Assembly: GCA_003229235.1 (NCBI GenBank)
Contig: QIIH01000200.1
Location: 1 to 13,841, forward strand
DNA: 13,841 nt
Direction: 5' to 3'
Origin: Flavobacteriales bacterium
GTDB lineage: Bacteria > Bacteroidota > Bacteroidia > Flavobacteriales > Flavobacteriaceae
The position numbers and the translations under genes were made by a program. Under the pieces are notes generated by a model. It saw only the letters and a list, made by a program, of their open reading frames with translations. It was not told where the DNA came from and searched no databases. This document shows, one piece after another, positions 1 to 6,171 of this stretch (within the stretch, counting starts at the first letter, position 1; each line of letters starts with the position of its first letter).

Positions 1-19
1 ATGGAGTTTCATGCTGTAA

Positions 20-224
20 CACTTATGTTTTCATTATGAAGCCTCCTTCGTGACACACAAAGCCAGTTCCGCCTTCCCATCGGAATTGCGCGTAGCGCGC
101 GTTCTAAATGATTGGTATCCAGCGACACGTCTGGGTCGGATAAAAAAACTTGCAAACTCGTCTGCCGATTCATGACATATTTCAATGCCTTGGATAAGGG
201 CTTTTTTGGCAATAAATCGCCACG
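20..224 (-). pseudogene. IS66-family transposase remnant (C-terminal part, minus strand)
   Basis: The minus strand reads as the C-terminal region of an IS66-family transposase. Visible motifs are LLPKKPLSKALKYVMNR, then the acidic/asparagine motif as DTNHLERALR (family usual D-N-N-x-x-E-R-A-L-R), then PMGRRNWL. After the RNWL motif the frame breaks: the expected S-H-E-G-G continuation is found as CHEGG in a neighbouring frame at about 35-50. Everything upstream of the C-terminal domain is missing, so this is a dead fragment. It sits head to head with a second IS66 fragment on the other strand. The second asparagine of the usual D-N-N is kept as T-N-H, itself a sign of divergence. The family call is from motif recognition; the exact boundaries are approximate. 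Confidence 0.75.
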
Positions 225-249
225 CTCGCATGTTGTTAACATCATTACC

Positions 250-502
250 AAAACGATTGAACAAGGCTGTCTTATGTTGGATAATAATGCATCGGAGCGA
301 CGAATGAAGCCAATCGCTTTGGGCCGTAAGAATTATCTTTTTTTAGGATCGGAACGTCGTGGACGAGCAGCAGCGATTAATTATTCGATCGTGGAGACAT
401 GATAAGAACTATGGCATTAGCCCGTTGCAGTATTTATCTGATATTTTAACGCTATTATCTAACTACAAAACAGAAGAAGATTTCAAGATTACTACCTGGT
501 AA
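250..502 (+). pseudogene. IS66-family transposase remnant (C-terminal part, plus strand, frameshifted)
   Basis: The plus strand carries the C-terminal end of a second IS66-family transposase. The motif LMLDNNASERRMKPIALGRK is followed by NYLFLGSERRG, RAAAINYSIVET and a premature TGA at 400-402. In the +1 frame the family C-terminus resumes at once as DKNYGISPLQYLSDIL (from 401) and ends with a tryptophan just before TAA (500-502), as IS66 proteins do. The N-terminal two thirds are absent. The part upstream of about 250 in the same open frame is only the antisense of the minus-strand remnant. With its mirror-image neighbour it looks like the scar of two nested or recombined insertion sequences. 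It is non-functional. Confidence 0.8.
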
Positions 503-584
503 TTGGGTTAAAAAATGAAGAAAGACACTTACAGATATATTAAAAACTTGAATCGTACTTAAAAACTCGTTCTGAAGGAAAAAC

Positions 585-1505
585 ATGAAAAACGTGAAAA
601 ACATTGTCTTCATCATGGTTTTATCATTGCTAATAATCCCTGGTTTCAGCTCGGCGCGCAAGCCGCTTACCGATCATTCATTAATTGCCCCGTACGAGGG
701 ATCCATTATTAAACGTAAAAACGTACGGGCATTCGATAAATACAATGCCTTTACCGGAATGGATAAGAGTGGCAAGCAACCAATAGGTATTCCCCTGGAA
801 GGAAAAATAACTAAGATACTCTATAAAAAACCAAAACAACGGTCTATTCTTGAAATATTTAGAAACTACCAAGCTGCTGTTAAGAAGGCGGGTGCAAAGA
901 TTTTGTACACCTGTAATCAAGAGAAAAATGAATGCGGCCGCCGTTACGTGGCGCCTACTATGCAAAAGTACTCTGGCATATATTCTATATCTAATTTGAA
1001 AGGCCGGTACTTGCTTGCACGAATTAAACAAGGGAGCAACACCGCGTACGTGGCGATCGCTGTTGGGCAAACCTTTACAGACATCCATGTTATAGAAGTT
1101 AAAAGTATGGATACTGGAAAGGTCAGTCTTAATGCGGCCGCATTAGGAAAAGGATTGGATTCGCTTGGTTTTGTAATCGTTGAAGGCATTTATTTCGACA
1201 CGGGTAAGGCAACGCTAAAAACAAATTCAGCGGCTGCATTAAAAGAGGTCTCTAAGCTACTAACCACACGTCCAACACTAAAAGTATACGTGGTTGGCCA
1301 TACCGATATGAAAGGGGGGTTTTCGCAGAACCAAACTCTTTCCAAACAGCGTGCTAAAGCCGTAGTAACTGAGCTGGTTTCCAAGTACGGGATAGATCGT
1401 AAACGAATGGTAGGTTACGGTGTTGGGCCATTAGCGCCCCAAGCGACAAATAATAGTGATAATGGGCGGGCAATGAACCGTCGTGTTGTACTGGTAGCAC
1501 GATAA
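585..1505 (+). CDS. Exported OmpA-like protein with DUF4892-like N-terminal region
   Basis: A 306-residue exported protein. Residues 1-24 form a signal peptide (lysines, then a hydrophobic run ending FSSA). Residues about 28-175 resemble the DUF4892 domain that occurs N-terminal to OmpA domains in gammaproteobacteria. Two cysteines (110, 117) could form a disulfide. Residues about 200-306 are an OmpA C-terminal peptidoglycan-binding domain: IYFDTGKATL, then VVGHTDMKG (the G-H-T-D motif, 238-241), a run of Q-R-A-K helices, and the closing N-R-R-V motif at 298-301. The family role is anchoring the outer membrane to peptidoglycan in the periplasm; what the DUF4892 part does is unknown. The ATG is preceded by a good GAAGGA ribosome binding site (575-580). 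It stands alone, between insertion-sequence debris and a long non-coding repeat region, with no obvious operon partner. Confidence 0.85.
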   Translation: MKNVKNIVFIMVLSLLIIPGFSSARKPLTDHSLIAPYEGSIIKRKNVRAFDKYNAFTGMDKSGKQPIGIPLEGKITKILYKKPKQRSILEIFRNYQAAVKKAGAKILYTCNQEKNECGRRYVAPTMQKYSGIYSISNLKGRYLLARIKQGSNTAYVAIAVGQTFTDIHVIEVKSMDTGKVSLNAAALGKGLDSLGFVIVEGIYFDTGKATLKTNSAAALKEVSKLLTTRPTLKVYVVGHTDMKGGFSQNQTLSKQRAKAVVTELVSKYGIDRKRMVGYGVGPLAPQATNNSDNGRAMNRRVVLVAR

Positions 1506-1642
1506 TTCTGAACCGTAGAGGGTGTTCAAAATTTTGTGTATCTGCTCGCCCTTAGAAATCTTTCGCATACGCTGGCCACCATAAAAAGCGAAGCGAGGGC
1601 GGCTAGTCCCCGACAGCGATTCAGGCCGCACTATTTACCCGA

Positions 1643-1955
1643 CGTGCGAAACGCCAAAGGGGAAACAAAGTAGGCATCCGATATCGCGTCAAGCCATTTG
1701 AGGTAGTGTTGTGTAGCCAGCCCCGTTCTTGAAAGGGGGTGGCGAAACGACACTGTCACAGGGGGGAAGCATGATGATCAATCAATGATAGGTAATTATG
1801 TTAAGAATCAAGGTGGTTATTACCAGGAAATTCATAGTGATCATCAGTTGGTACTATTTTAGACGCTAGCATCAATACCCTGTCCGCTTGCGGCGGGGTA
1901 GTTTATTCGAGTTTCATTGTTCCTACCAGGTATGAAAATTGAAATAAACTCCACT
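1643..1955 (+). ncRNA. Candidate structured RNA (possible group II intron 5' fragment)
   Basis: Three consecutive well-formed stem-loops can be drawn. The first has AGTGTTGT (1705-1712) pairing with ACGACACT (1747-1754), a small symmetric internal loop (GTA/GAA), then GCCA (1716-1719)/TGGC (1740-1743) and CCCC (1721-1724)/GGGG (1735-1738). The second is TGATGATCA (1772-1780) with TGATCATCA (1838-1846), enclosing ATGA/TCAT and GGTAAT (1791-1796)/ATTACC (1819-1824). The third is AGTTTATT (1900-1907) with AATAAACT (1943-1950), enclosing TTTCAT/ATGAAA. The run begins with GTGCG at about 1643, which matches the 5' GUGYG consensus of group II introns, and the G-G-C-G-A-A-A-C-G texture is intron-like. 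I find no domain V, so if it is an intron it is truncated. The structure is seen; the identity is a guess. Confidence 0.3.
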
Positions 1956-1975
1956 ACGTGAAACCACTTGTTTTA

Positions 1976-2080
1976 TAGCCCGTAAGAAGTCACCCTAGGC
2001 GACGGAGTGCGGGACCACACGATTGTACCATCTCAGGCTTTTCCCGCAGTACTCTCACTTTGTTCGTTCCGTGCGGGCTA
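1976..2080. repeat. Palindromic TAGCCCG-ended element (REP/MITE-like)
   Basis: The element is bounded by TAGCCCG (1976-1982) and its inverse CGGGCTA (2074-2080). Inside it is a second pair, TGCGGGA (2008-2014) and TCCCGCA (2042-2048), plus TCCGT-like segments near both ends. On the minus strand it starts TAGCCCGCACGGAACGAA, which recalls the widespread proteobacterial palindromes of the type TAGCCCGGATGGAGCGAA...TCCGGG. Those are small non-autonomous repeats, often linked to RAYT (REP-associated) transposases. It encodes nothing. Whether it is truly mobile cannot be told from a single copy. Confidence 0.5.
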
Positions 2081-2176
2081 CAATATTCTATACACGTGAT
2101 TCGCTTCGCGAGATAAATTCCAGAATTGTTACGAAACTGAAATTAAGTTGACGAGATCCATTCGCAAGCTTTAGCG

Positions 2177-2211
2177 GGTAGTGTCGAAAGCTAAAGCTTT
2201 CTCACTACGAC
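2177..2211. repeat. 35-nt direct repeat, copy 1 (hairpin-forming)
   Basis: This copy is identical over 35 nt to 2330-2364. The core is self-complementary: GTAGTG, then TC, GAAAGCT, AA, AGCTTTC, T, CACTAC, giving a 6-bp outer and 7-bp inner stem with a two-base loop. The flanks of the two copies differ, so the repeat unit is well defined. A related shorter GAGGTAGTGT occurs at about 1700-1709. Confidence 0.85.
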
Positions 2212-2250
2212 GCCCTTTAGAATCCCTGCGGGCTTCATTAAGGATGCATC

Positions 2251-2270
2251 GAACTTGCAAACGCAAGTTC
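2251..2270. repeat. Perfect 8-bp inverted repeat between the two 35-nt repeats
   Basis: GAACTTGC (2251-2258) and GCAAGTTC (2263-2270) flank a four-base loop AAAC. A smaller hairpin, CCCGC-TTT-GCGGG, follows at 2285-2297. Neither is followed by a T-run on the plus strand, so a terminator role is not supported. Confidence 0.6.
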
Positions 2271-2329
2271 TAATAATCTCGCGACCCGCTTTGCGGGGGT
2301 TCGTCTCAACTAAGGAATTGTATTTTGGA

Positions 2330-2364
2330 GGTAGTGTCGAAAGCTAAAGCTTTCTCACTACGAC
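2330..2364. repeat. 35-nt direct repeat, copy 2 (hairpin-forming)
   Basis: This is the second exact copy of the hairpin repeat at 2177-2211, in the same orientation and 153 nt further on. It is followed directly by another nested hairpin (2361-2401). With only two copies and 118 nt between them this is not a CRISPR array. It more likely belongs to a family of small dispersed repeats. Confidence 0.85.
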
Positions 2365-2401
2365 AAGCTCACGACTCACTACGTTCGTGTTCGTTTTGTC
2401 G
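2361..2401. repeat. Nested hairpin after the second 35-nt repeat
   Basis: CGACAA (2361-2366) pairs with TTGTCG (2396-2401), and inside it CACGA (2370-2374) pairs with TCGTG (2385-2389). The left arm shares its CGAC with the end of the 35-nt repeat, so the two structures could compete. Confidence 0.5.
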
Positions 2402-2492
2402 TTCAGCTGATGTTAAGTTAAATTTAAGCAACAGTTCAGCTTAGCTCTCGTAAACTAAATTCATAGTTTCAAAAACCGATGAGGGCAAGACA

Positions 2493-2834
2493 ATGACAAC
2501 TTTATTCAATTACCAATTTCAAAACAAACAAGCTTACCTTTCAGGTTTTGTTAATTCAATTGAAGAAGTAAAAACAAAGCAGGAAATAACTAAACCTCAG
2601 ACTTTACAAGCAGCATTTTATGATATGGAGACTGGCAAAATCTACGCCTCTCAGTTTGCTAATGGCTGCTTAGCGCCGATTCACATTTTTGATGGTCTCC
2701 CAGAAGAAATTCAAGCACGATCAGATCTCAATGTAATTTCAGGCTTCACTCAAAATGGAAACTTTTTAACCCGAAAACAAGCATTAGAAATAATGATCGA
2801 ACAAAATCAAGAAAAGCCTGATATTGACAAGTAG
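2493..2834 (+). CDS. Small protein of unknown function (113 aa)
   Basis: I do not recognise this family. It is a 113-residue soluble protein with no signal peptide, no membrane segment and a single cysteine (residue about 59). It is fairly polar, with a glutamine- and glutamate-rich C-terminus. The middle part, AFYDMETGKIYASQFANG followed by PIHIFDGLPEE, has the alternating pattern of a small beta-rich fold. The ATG has a GAGG Shine-Dalgarno (about 2480-2483) at suitable spacing and codon use looks normal, so it is probably a real gene. It sits alone just after the repeat island, and an imperfect hairpin follows the stop codon, so it may be a recently acquired single-gene unit. No function is proposed. 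Confidence 0.65.
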   Translation: MTTLFNYQFQNKQAYLSGFVNSIEEVKTKQEITKPQTLQAAFYDMETGKIYASQFANGCLAPIHIFDGLPEEIQARSDLNVISGFTQNGNFLTRKQALEIMIEQNQEKPDIDK

Positions 2835-2844
2835 GAAAATAATC

Positions 2845-2869
2845 ATTTCTAGTTTGTTAAACTGGAAAT
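2845..2869 (+). terminator. Hairpin just after the 113-aa gene (possible terminator)
   Basis: ATTTCTAGTTT (2845-2855), loop GTT, AAACTGGAAAT (2859-2869): an 11-bp stem with one G-T pair, 10 nt after the stop codon. It is AT-rich and has no clear T-run behind it, so termination is only plausible. A second hairpin, GGTGAT-CTTT-ATCACC, lies at 2903-2918. Confidence 0.35.
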
Positions 2870-3260
2870 TGCTGATTAGGCTTAACAATGCTCATGATAC
2901 TAGGTGATCTTTATCACCCTATCGCGAGTACTAAATCAATATTTTAAGAAAATTCCCCACTTGTTTTCACGCTATTAATTTGAACAAACAATAAACATAT
3001 CTTTACTTTGAATAAAACCAATATTTTTTGTATTGCATTTATTTCAATTCGATTGCATTTCAGCATCAAGGGGTTTAGTCTATAGAGGCAGTTATAAAAA
3101 GTGTGCACCCAAGAAAAATAAAGCGATACACTAAAAAAAAACTTATAAAACAATAATGTGAACAACTCAACATAATGAAAATCAATATTAGTAACATTAG
3201 AAAAATATCTAATAAATAGTGTTATTATTTTTGATATAAAAACTTGGCTTTGGAAGAGTA
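2870..3260. other. AT-rich intergenic region, no gene seen
   Basis: This stretch is very AT-rich. It holds the small hairpin at 2903-2918 and an AT-rich upstream region for the next gene, with TATAAA at about 3234-3239 as a weak -10 candidate but no good -35. The reverse open frame at 2944-3165 has no recognisable features and is likely chance. I see no RNA gene or transposon here. Confidence 0.6.
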
Positions 3261-3263
3261 GTG

Positions 3264-4112
3264 ATGCTTATCAATAGTAAATCTATATTATTTGTAGGGG
3301 TTTTTGCGTGGTTAAATTTCAACCCAGTCGTTGCGCAAGAAAATAATCTTGAGTCAACAATGCGGCTTGAAAATTCGAATGTGGGAAATTCATATCCTGT
3401 TAAATCCAATTCTGAAACCGCACTTAGCCCACCTACACAAAAATTAAAAGACATAGAGCCGTATTCTCAGGGCACATCTCTCTATATTCATTCGCTAGAT
3501 GGTCTGAATCTACGCGCCGCACCAAGCTTAGCCGCAAAAAAAGTAACACGAATGATATACGGCGAACATGCTGTAGTCGAAAGTCGAACAAATAACCTGA
3601 CAACAATAACTTACGACAATATTGATGGCTTATGGGTGCATATTAGCTATAAGGGTGTCACTGGATATGCTTTCGGAGGCTACTTATCGCGGTTTCCCGT
3701 ACCTAAATCTAAGTCTCTCAAAGAGTACGTAAACTCGCTAAAATTAGCTGGTAAAAACCTTGCTGAATTTGATGTCGAAACAAAATTTGATAACCCAAAT
3801 TCAAACAGTAAATTCGCAATTGTGCTAACTAATGCCCGTTTTATTGATGGTTTTTTGGTCGCGAAAAAATTATTCTCAATCCCAAATAGATTTCGTTACC
3901 CTATCAAATCTAGACTTAAAGTAACAACCATCAACGACCCGGAAATACGCGCTGAAATATCAGGTAAATCAATCGAAATTCACCGCAATGATAACGGCGA
4001 CATTACCGGATTAATCTACTTCGAAAAAGGTCAAGGTTGGGGACGTAAGAGCACAATTACAGTCATTGAAGATAATTCAATTCGACTTCAAGTGGATAAT
4101 TTTTCTGGTTAG
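3264..4112 (+). CDS. Secreted protein with bacterial SH3 (SH3b) domain
   Basis: A 282-residue exported protein. Residues 1-24 are a signal peptide ending near VVA-Q. Residues 25-70 are a polar linker rich in N and S. Residues about 72-143 are a bacterial SH3 domain, shown by DGLNLRAAPSLAAKKVTRM, then GLWVHISYKGVTGYAFGGYLS; the N-L-R-A-x-P-S and G-Y-x-x-x-x-Y-L signatures are typical of SH3_3. Residues about 150-282 form a beta-rich C-terminal part that I do not recognise. SH3b domains in the periplasm usually bind peptidoglycan or mediate wall-protein contacts. I chose ATG 3264 rather than the adjacent GTG 3261 because its spacing from GGAAGAG (3252-3258) is better. It is monocistronic, with long non-coding stretches on both sides. 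Confidence 0.8.
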   Translation: MLINSKSILFVGVFAWLNFNPVVAQENNLESTMRLENSNVGNSYPVKSNSETALSPPTQKLKDIEPYSQGTSLYIHSLDGLNLRAAPSLAAKKVTRMIYGEHAVVESRTNNLTTITYDNIDGLWVHISYKGVTGYAFGGYLSRFPVPKSKSLKEYVNSLKLAGKNLAEFDVETKFDNPNSNSKFAIVLTNARFIDGFLVAKKLFSIPNRFRYPIKSRLKVTTINDPEIRAEISGKSIEIHRNDNGDITGLIYFEKGQGWGRKSTITVIEDNSIRLQVDNFSG

Positions 4113-4317
4113 TACATCGTTATAAAGTAGCGCAGCCAAACAAATGAGCTAAGTATGTATCCGGTACATCCTATTCTGCACCTTATGTAAGTGCTGCGAT
4201 TGGCTATTAAAAAAATGCAAATTGAACCAAAAAAGGCAATTATTTACACAAGCACGCCGAAGACCTAGTGAGCCTCTGGGCAATCCCTGAAGCAAGTGTT
4301 ATTGATGAATTAATCAG

Positions 4318-4360
4318 AGCCCCTAGGCAAAGGTCGAGATTACATTTTTGGCTAGGGGCT
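4318..4360. repeat. Perfect 9-bp inverted repeat in intergenic region
   Basis: AGCCCCTAG (4318-4326) and CTAGGGGCT (4352-4360) are separated by 25 nt. The GC-rich stem stands out against its AT-rich surroundings. No T-run follows on either strand, so it is not a classical terminator. It could be a small RNA stem or a remnant of a repeat. Confidence 0.5.
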
Positions 4361-4461
4361 ATTGCAAATGCCCAATGCTTACCCAAAAAAAACCTGACCT
4401 ATTATTGAAATACCGACAATATCCCTAATAATTCTCCACTATTTTTAAATCTTTTTATTTA

Positions 4462-4482
4462 CTTGAAATATTTGCTTTCAAG
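4462..4482. promoter_or_regulatory. Palindrome upstream of fnr (possible operator)
   Basis: CTTGAAA (4462-4468), seven-base spacer, TTTCAAG (4476-4482): a perfect 7-bp dyad about 77 nt before the fnr start codon. Its arms resemble the TTGA/TCAA half-sites of FNR-family proteins, but the spacing between them (10 nt longer than in an FNR box) does not fit FNR. It could be an operator for another dimeric regulator. Confidence 0.3.
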
Positions 4483-4558
4483 CCTTTATTTATTTCTGTT
4501 TTATAACTTTTAGGAGTACTATTATATATAGGTTTACTTATATTCTAAAAATATCTCT

Positions 4559-5272
4559 ATGACTGGACTTTCTGATTTAAAAATAAAGACTGCCTGTGAA
4601 AATTGCCACGTTCGCAAACTTTGCTTGCCCACTTCTCTTGAAGGAGAAGAGATACAGCTCATGAATGATGTTGTGAGTGATCGAATTCAACTAGAAAAAG
4701 GCGATTATTTATACAATTCAGGAGACTCGTTTAAAGGCATCTATGCCATTAAAGGCGGCTCCTTAAAAACGAGCGGTGTCACTGCTGAAGGCGACGAACA
4801 AATCACTGGCTTTCACTTAGACGGAGAAATTGTTGGTTTGGATGCAATTGACGATGACCAGCATCCTTGTGATGCGATTGCTCTCGCATCAACAGAAGTC
4901 TGCTTACTTCCATTTGATCGACTTTGCGACGCAAGCGGAAAAGCCCCAAATTTACTTAAAGATCTCACCCGAGTGATGAGTCGAGAAATTCGCCGCGAAG
5001 AACACGTACTTATGTTACTCGGCACCGCCACAGCCGAGCAGCGTATCGCTCGTTTTTTGCTAAATCTTTACGAACGATTGCAAAAGCGCGGTGCCCAACA
5101 TAACCAAATTAGTCTACAAATGAGTCGTCAAGACATTGGTAATTATTTGGGCCTCGCCTTTGAAACGGTCAGTCGCCAATTCCGCAGCTTACAAGACTTA
5201 GGCCTTATTAAAGTTGAACGACGAAATATAGAAATTATAGAAATGAATAAACTCAGCGCATTATCTGAGTAA
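4559..5272 (+). CDS. fnr: FNR-type oxygen-sensing transcription regulator
   Basis: A 237-residue regulator of the CRP/FNR family, close to FNR/ANR. The N-terminal cysteines C13, C16 and C22 keep the C-x2-C-x5-C spacing of E. coli FNR (C20, C23, C29). C115 in STEVCLLPF matches the fourth ligand, C122, so a [4Fe-4S] oxygen sensor is expected. Residues about 40-125 are the cyclic-nucleotide-binding-like domain, about 140-165 the dimer helix, and about 186-225 the winged helix. The recognition helix AFETVSRQF keeps E202, S205 and R206, the residues that read TTGAT-type half-sites. It activates anaerobic respiration genes when oxygen is absent. No good Shine-Dalgarno precedes the ATG, so translation may be weak. 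It lies just upstream of, and in the same direction as, the operon it probably controls. Confidence 0.93.
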   Translation: MTGLSDLKIKTACENCHVRKLCLPTSLEGEEIQLMNDVVSDRIQLEKGDYLYNSGDSFKGIYAIKGGSLKTSGVTAEGDEQITGFHLDGEIVGLDAIDDDQHPCDAIALASTEVCLLPFDRLCDASGKAPNLLKDLTRVMSREIRREEHVLMLLGTATAEQRIARFLLNLYERLQKRGAQHNQISLQMSRQDIGNYLGLAFETVSRQFRSLQDLGLIKVERRNIEIIEMNKLSALSE

Positions 5273-5353
5273 TTTTCTCGCGTTTATACTCTACTAATCT
5301 GTAAGGCTATTGCTTGCCCCCCACTTTTCTATTTTTCAATATGATTTTTTTAC

Positions 5354-5367
5354 TTGATTTATGTCAA
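5354..5367 (+). promoter_or_regulatory. FNR box of the respiratory operon
   Basis: TTGATTTATGTCAA matches the FNR consensus TTGAT-N4-ATCAA at nine of ten specified positions. The centre is 5360.5. A -10-like TAGAAT follows at 5390-5395, predicting a start near 5402, so the box sits at about -41.5, the position of class II FNR-activated promoters. The right half GTCAA is also the form preferred by DNR/NNR-type nitric oxide regulators, so a related regulator is an alternative. No -35 is needed at such promoters and none is evident. Confidence 0.75.
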
Positions 5368-5389
5368 GGTCCAAATAATAGAACCTCAT

Positions 5390-5395
5390 TAGAAT
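5390..5395 (+). promoter_or_regulatory. -10 element of the FNR-dependent promoter
   Basis: TAGAAT is one mismatch from TATAAT. It gives a predicted transcription start at about 5401-5403 and a leader of some 33 nt before the cytochrome gene, which has the ribosome binding site AGAGG at 5424-5428. It is assigned from its distance to the FNR box. Confidence 0.55.
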
Positions 5396-5434
5396 TTACT
5401 CTAAGTTTTATCAATCTAATACTTAGAGGCGAAT

Positions 5435-6142
5435 ATGACATTAAAAGTAATTGGGTCTTATTTAGTTGCGAGCGTACTGCTAAGTTATCTTTTCCTTGCT
5501 TGTGATAAGCAGTCAAATGAAAAGAATGGGAAACAAAAACATCCTAAAGTTCAATTTAATCCTCAACTTGTCAAAGCCGGTAAAAAGCTTTACGCGCAAA
5601 ATTGCATTTTCTGCCATCAGGCTGATGCCATAGGCAAACCTGGTGTTGCCCCCTCACTTACCAATCAAGATTTCTTATCAATTTCTTCATACAAATTTTT
5701 ATACGACACAATACACGATGGCCGAAAAGGCACTGGCATGCCACCCTTTAAACATTTAAGTGAGAAAAAAATCAAGTCTGTTATTTCTTATTTACGCAGT
5801 TATGCCAAATTACCATCAAGAATAAAAGAAGTTAAAGCGCAACACAAATCGCAAGGTGATCCCCGACTTGGAAAACTTTTTTTTCAACAAATATGTTCAA
5901 CTTGCCACGGACCGGGTGGCAATGGTTATCAAGCCGGTGGCACTGGAACAGCAGTTGGTCTGCGCGGGTTTTTAGATACAGTTTCCGACGGTTACCTAAG
6001 AATTACGATTGCGGAAGGTCGATCAAATACTCGCATGTATGGCTTTAAAGGACCTCAAGCAATGGCAAATCTGAGCGACAAGGAAATCGACGATATTATT
6101 TCTTATCTCAGATCCTATCCAGGTGAGTCAACAAATAACTAA
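5435..6142 (+). CDS. Diheme cytochrome c, probable lipoprotein
   Basis: A 235-residue periplasmic electron carrier with two class I cytochrome c domains. Domain 1 has heme motif CIFCH (57-61) and axial methionine M102 in TGMPPF. Domain 2 has CSTCH (154-158) and M201 in TRMYGF. Each domain ends with the family helix ...IISYLRSY. The N-terminus is a hydrophobic leader ending LFLAC, so C23 may be lipidated, although F at -3 of the lipobox is unusual. It is the first gene after the FNR-controlled promoter and lies 29 nt before the molybdoenzyme gene. That order suggests it hands electrons to the enzyme, in place of the NapB cytochrome, which has a different fold and is not seen here. It is clearly related in layout to the cytochrome part of the gene at 9432. 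Confidence 0.88.
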   Translation: MTLKVIGSYLVASVLLSYLFLACDKQSNEKNGKQKHPKVQFNPQLVKAGKKLYAQNCIFCHQADAIGKPGVAPSLTNQDFLSISSYKFLYDTIHDGRKGTGMPPFKHLSEKKIKSVISYLRSYAKLPSRIKEVKAQHKSQGDPRLGKLFFQQICSTCHGPGGNGYQAGGTGTAVGLRGFLDTVSDGYLRITIAEGRSNTRMYGFKGPQAMANLSDKEIDDIISYLRSYPGESTNN

Positions 6143-6171
6143 TTTTGAGTATTAGCATTGGAGAGTACTAA

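Larger units (their letters stand above)
1506..2492. other. Gene-free region rich in inverted repeats (987 nt)
   Basis: I see no credible coding sequence on either strand here; the longest reverse open frame (1431-1631) is antisense to the OmpA gene end and shows no recognisable family. The region instead holds many self-complementary segments, listed separately: nested hairpins at 1705-1754, 1772-1846 and 1900-1950, a palindromic element at 1976-2080, two 35-nt repeats, and hairpins at 2251-2270, 2285-2297 and 2361-2401. Several small GC-clamped hairpins of the type CCGC-TT-GCGG (1884-1893) and TCGC-TTC-GCGA (2101-2111) also occur. Its texture (richer in G+C, palindromic) differs from the AT-rich genes to the right, which suggests accumulated small mobile or repetitive elements. 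Confidence 0.7.
4113..4558. other. Intergenic region with inverted repeats upstream of fnr
   Basis: No convincing gene is visible. The region holds CGCAGC (4131-4136) paired with GCTGCG (4193-4198), enclosing ATGTA-TCCGG-TACAT (4155-4169) and followed by a short A-run, perhaps the end of the SH3 gene transcript. It also holds a 9-bp inverted repeat at 4318-4360 and a 7-bp palindrome at 4462-4482. One frame stays open from about 4225 to 4408 but has no start codon and no recognisable product. The last 120 nt are very AT-rich, as expected for a promoter and leader of fnr. Confidence 0.55.

Noticed and set aside
930..1142. Two GCGGCCGC octamers in the OmpA-like gene
   Set aside because: These are rare restriction-site-like strings, but both lie in well-conserved coding sequence (at C-G-R-R and N-A-A-A codons); most likely coincidence.
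1515..1545. IS256-type terminal inverted repeat (GTTCAAAATTTTGTGTA)
   Set aside because: The string recalls IS256-family ends, but no second end and no transposase fragment of that family is visible nearby.
1431..1631. Minus-strand 66-codon open frame
   Set aside because: It is partly antisense to the OmpA-like gene, has no recognisable motif and ends in the gene-free repeat region.
2177..2364. CRISPR array
   Set aside because: There are only two repeats, the interval between them is 118 nt, the repeats are strongly self-complementary, and no cas gene is near.
2400..3080. Integron gene cassette around the 113-aa gene
   Set aside because: GTTAAGT (about 2411) and GCTTAAC (2879-2885) fit the loose core-site consensus, but no paired palindrome ending in GTTRRRY follows within a proper attC distance.
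5314..5505. 63-codon frame overlapping the FNR box and cytochrome start
   Set aside because: It has no ribosome binding site, covers the promoter and conflicts with the well-supported cytochrome frame.
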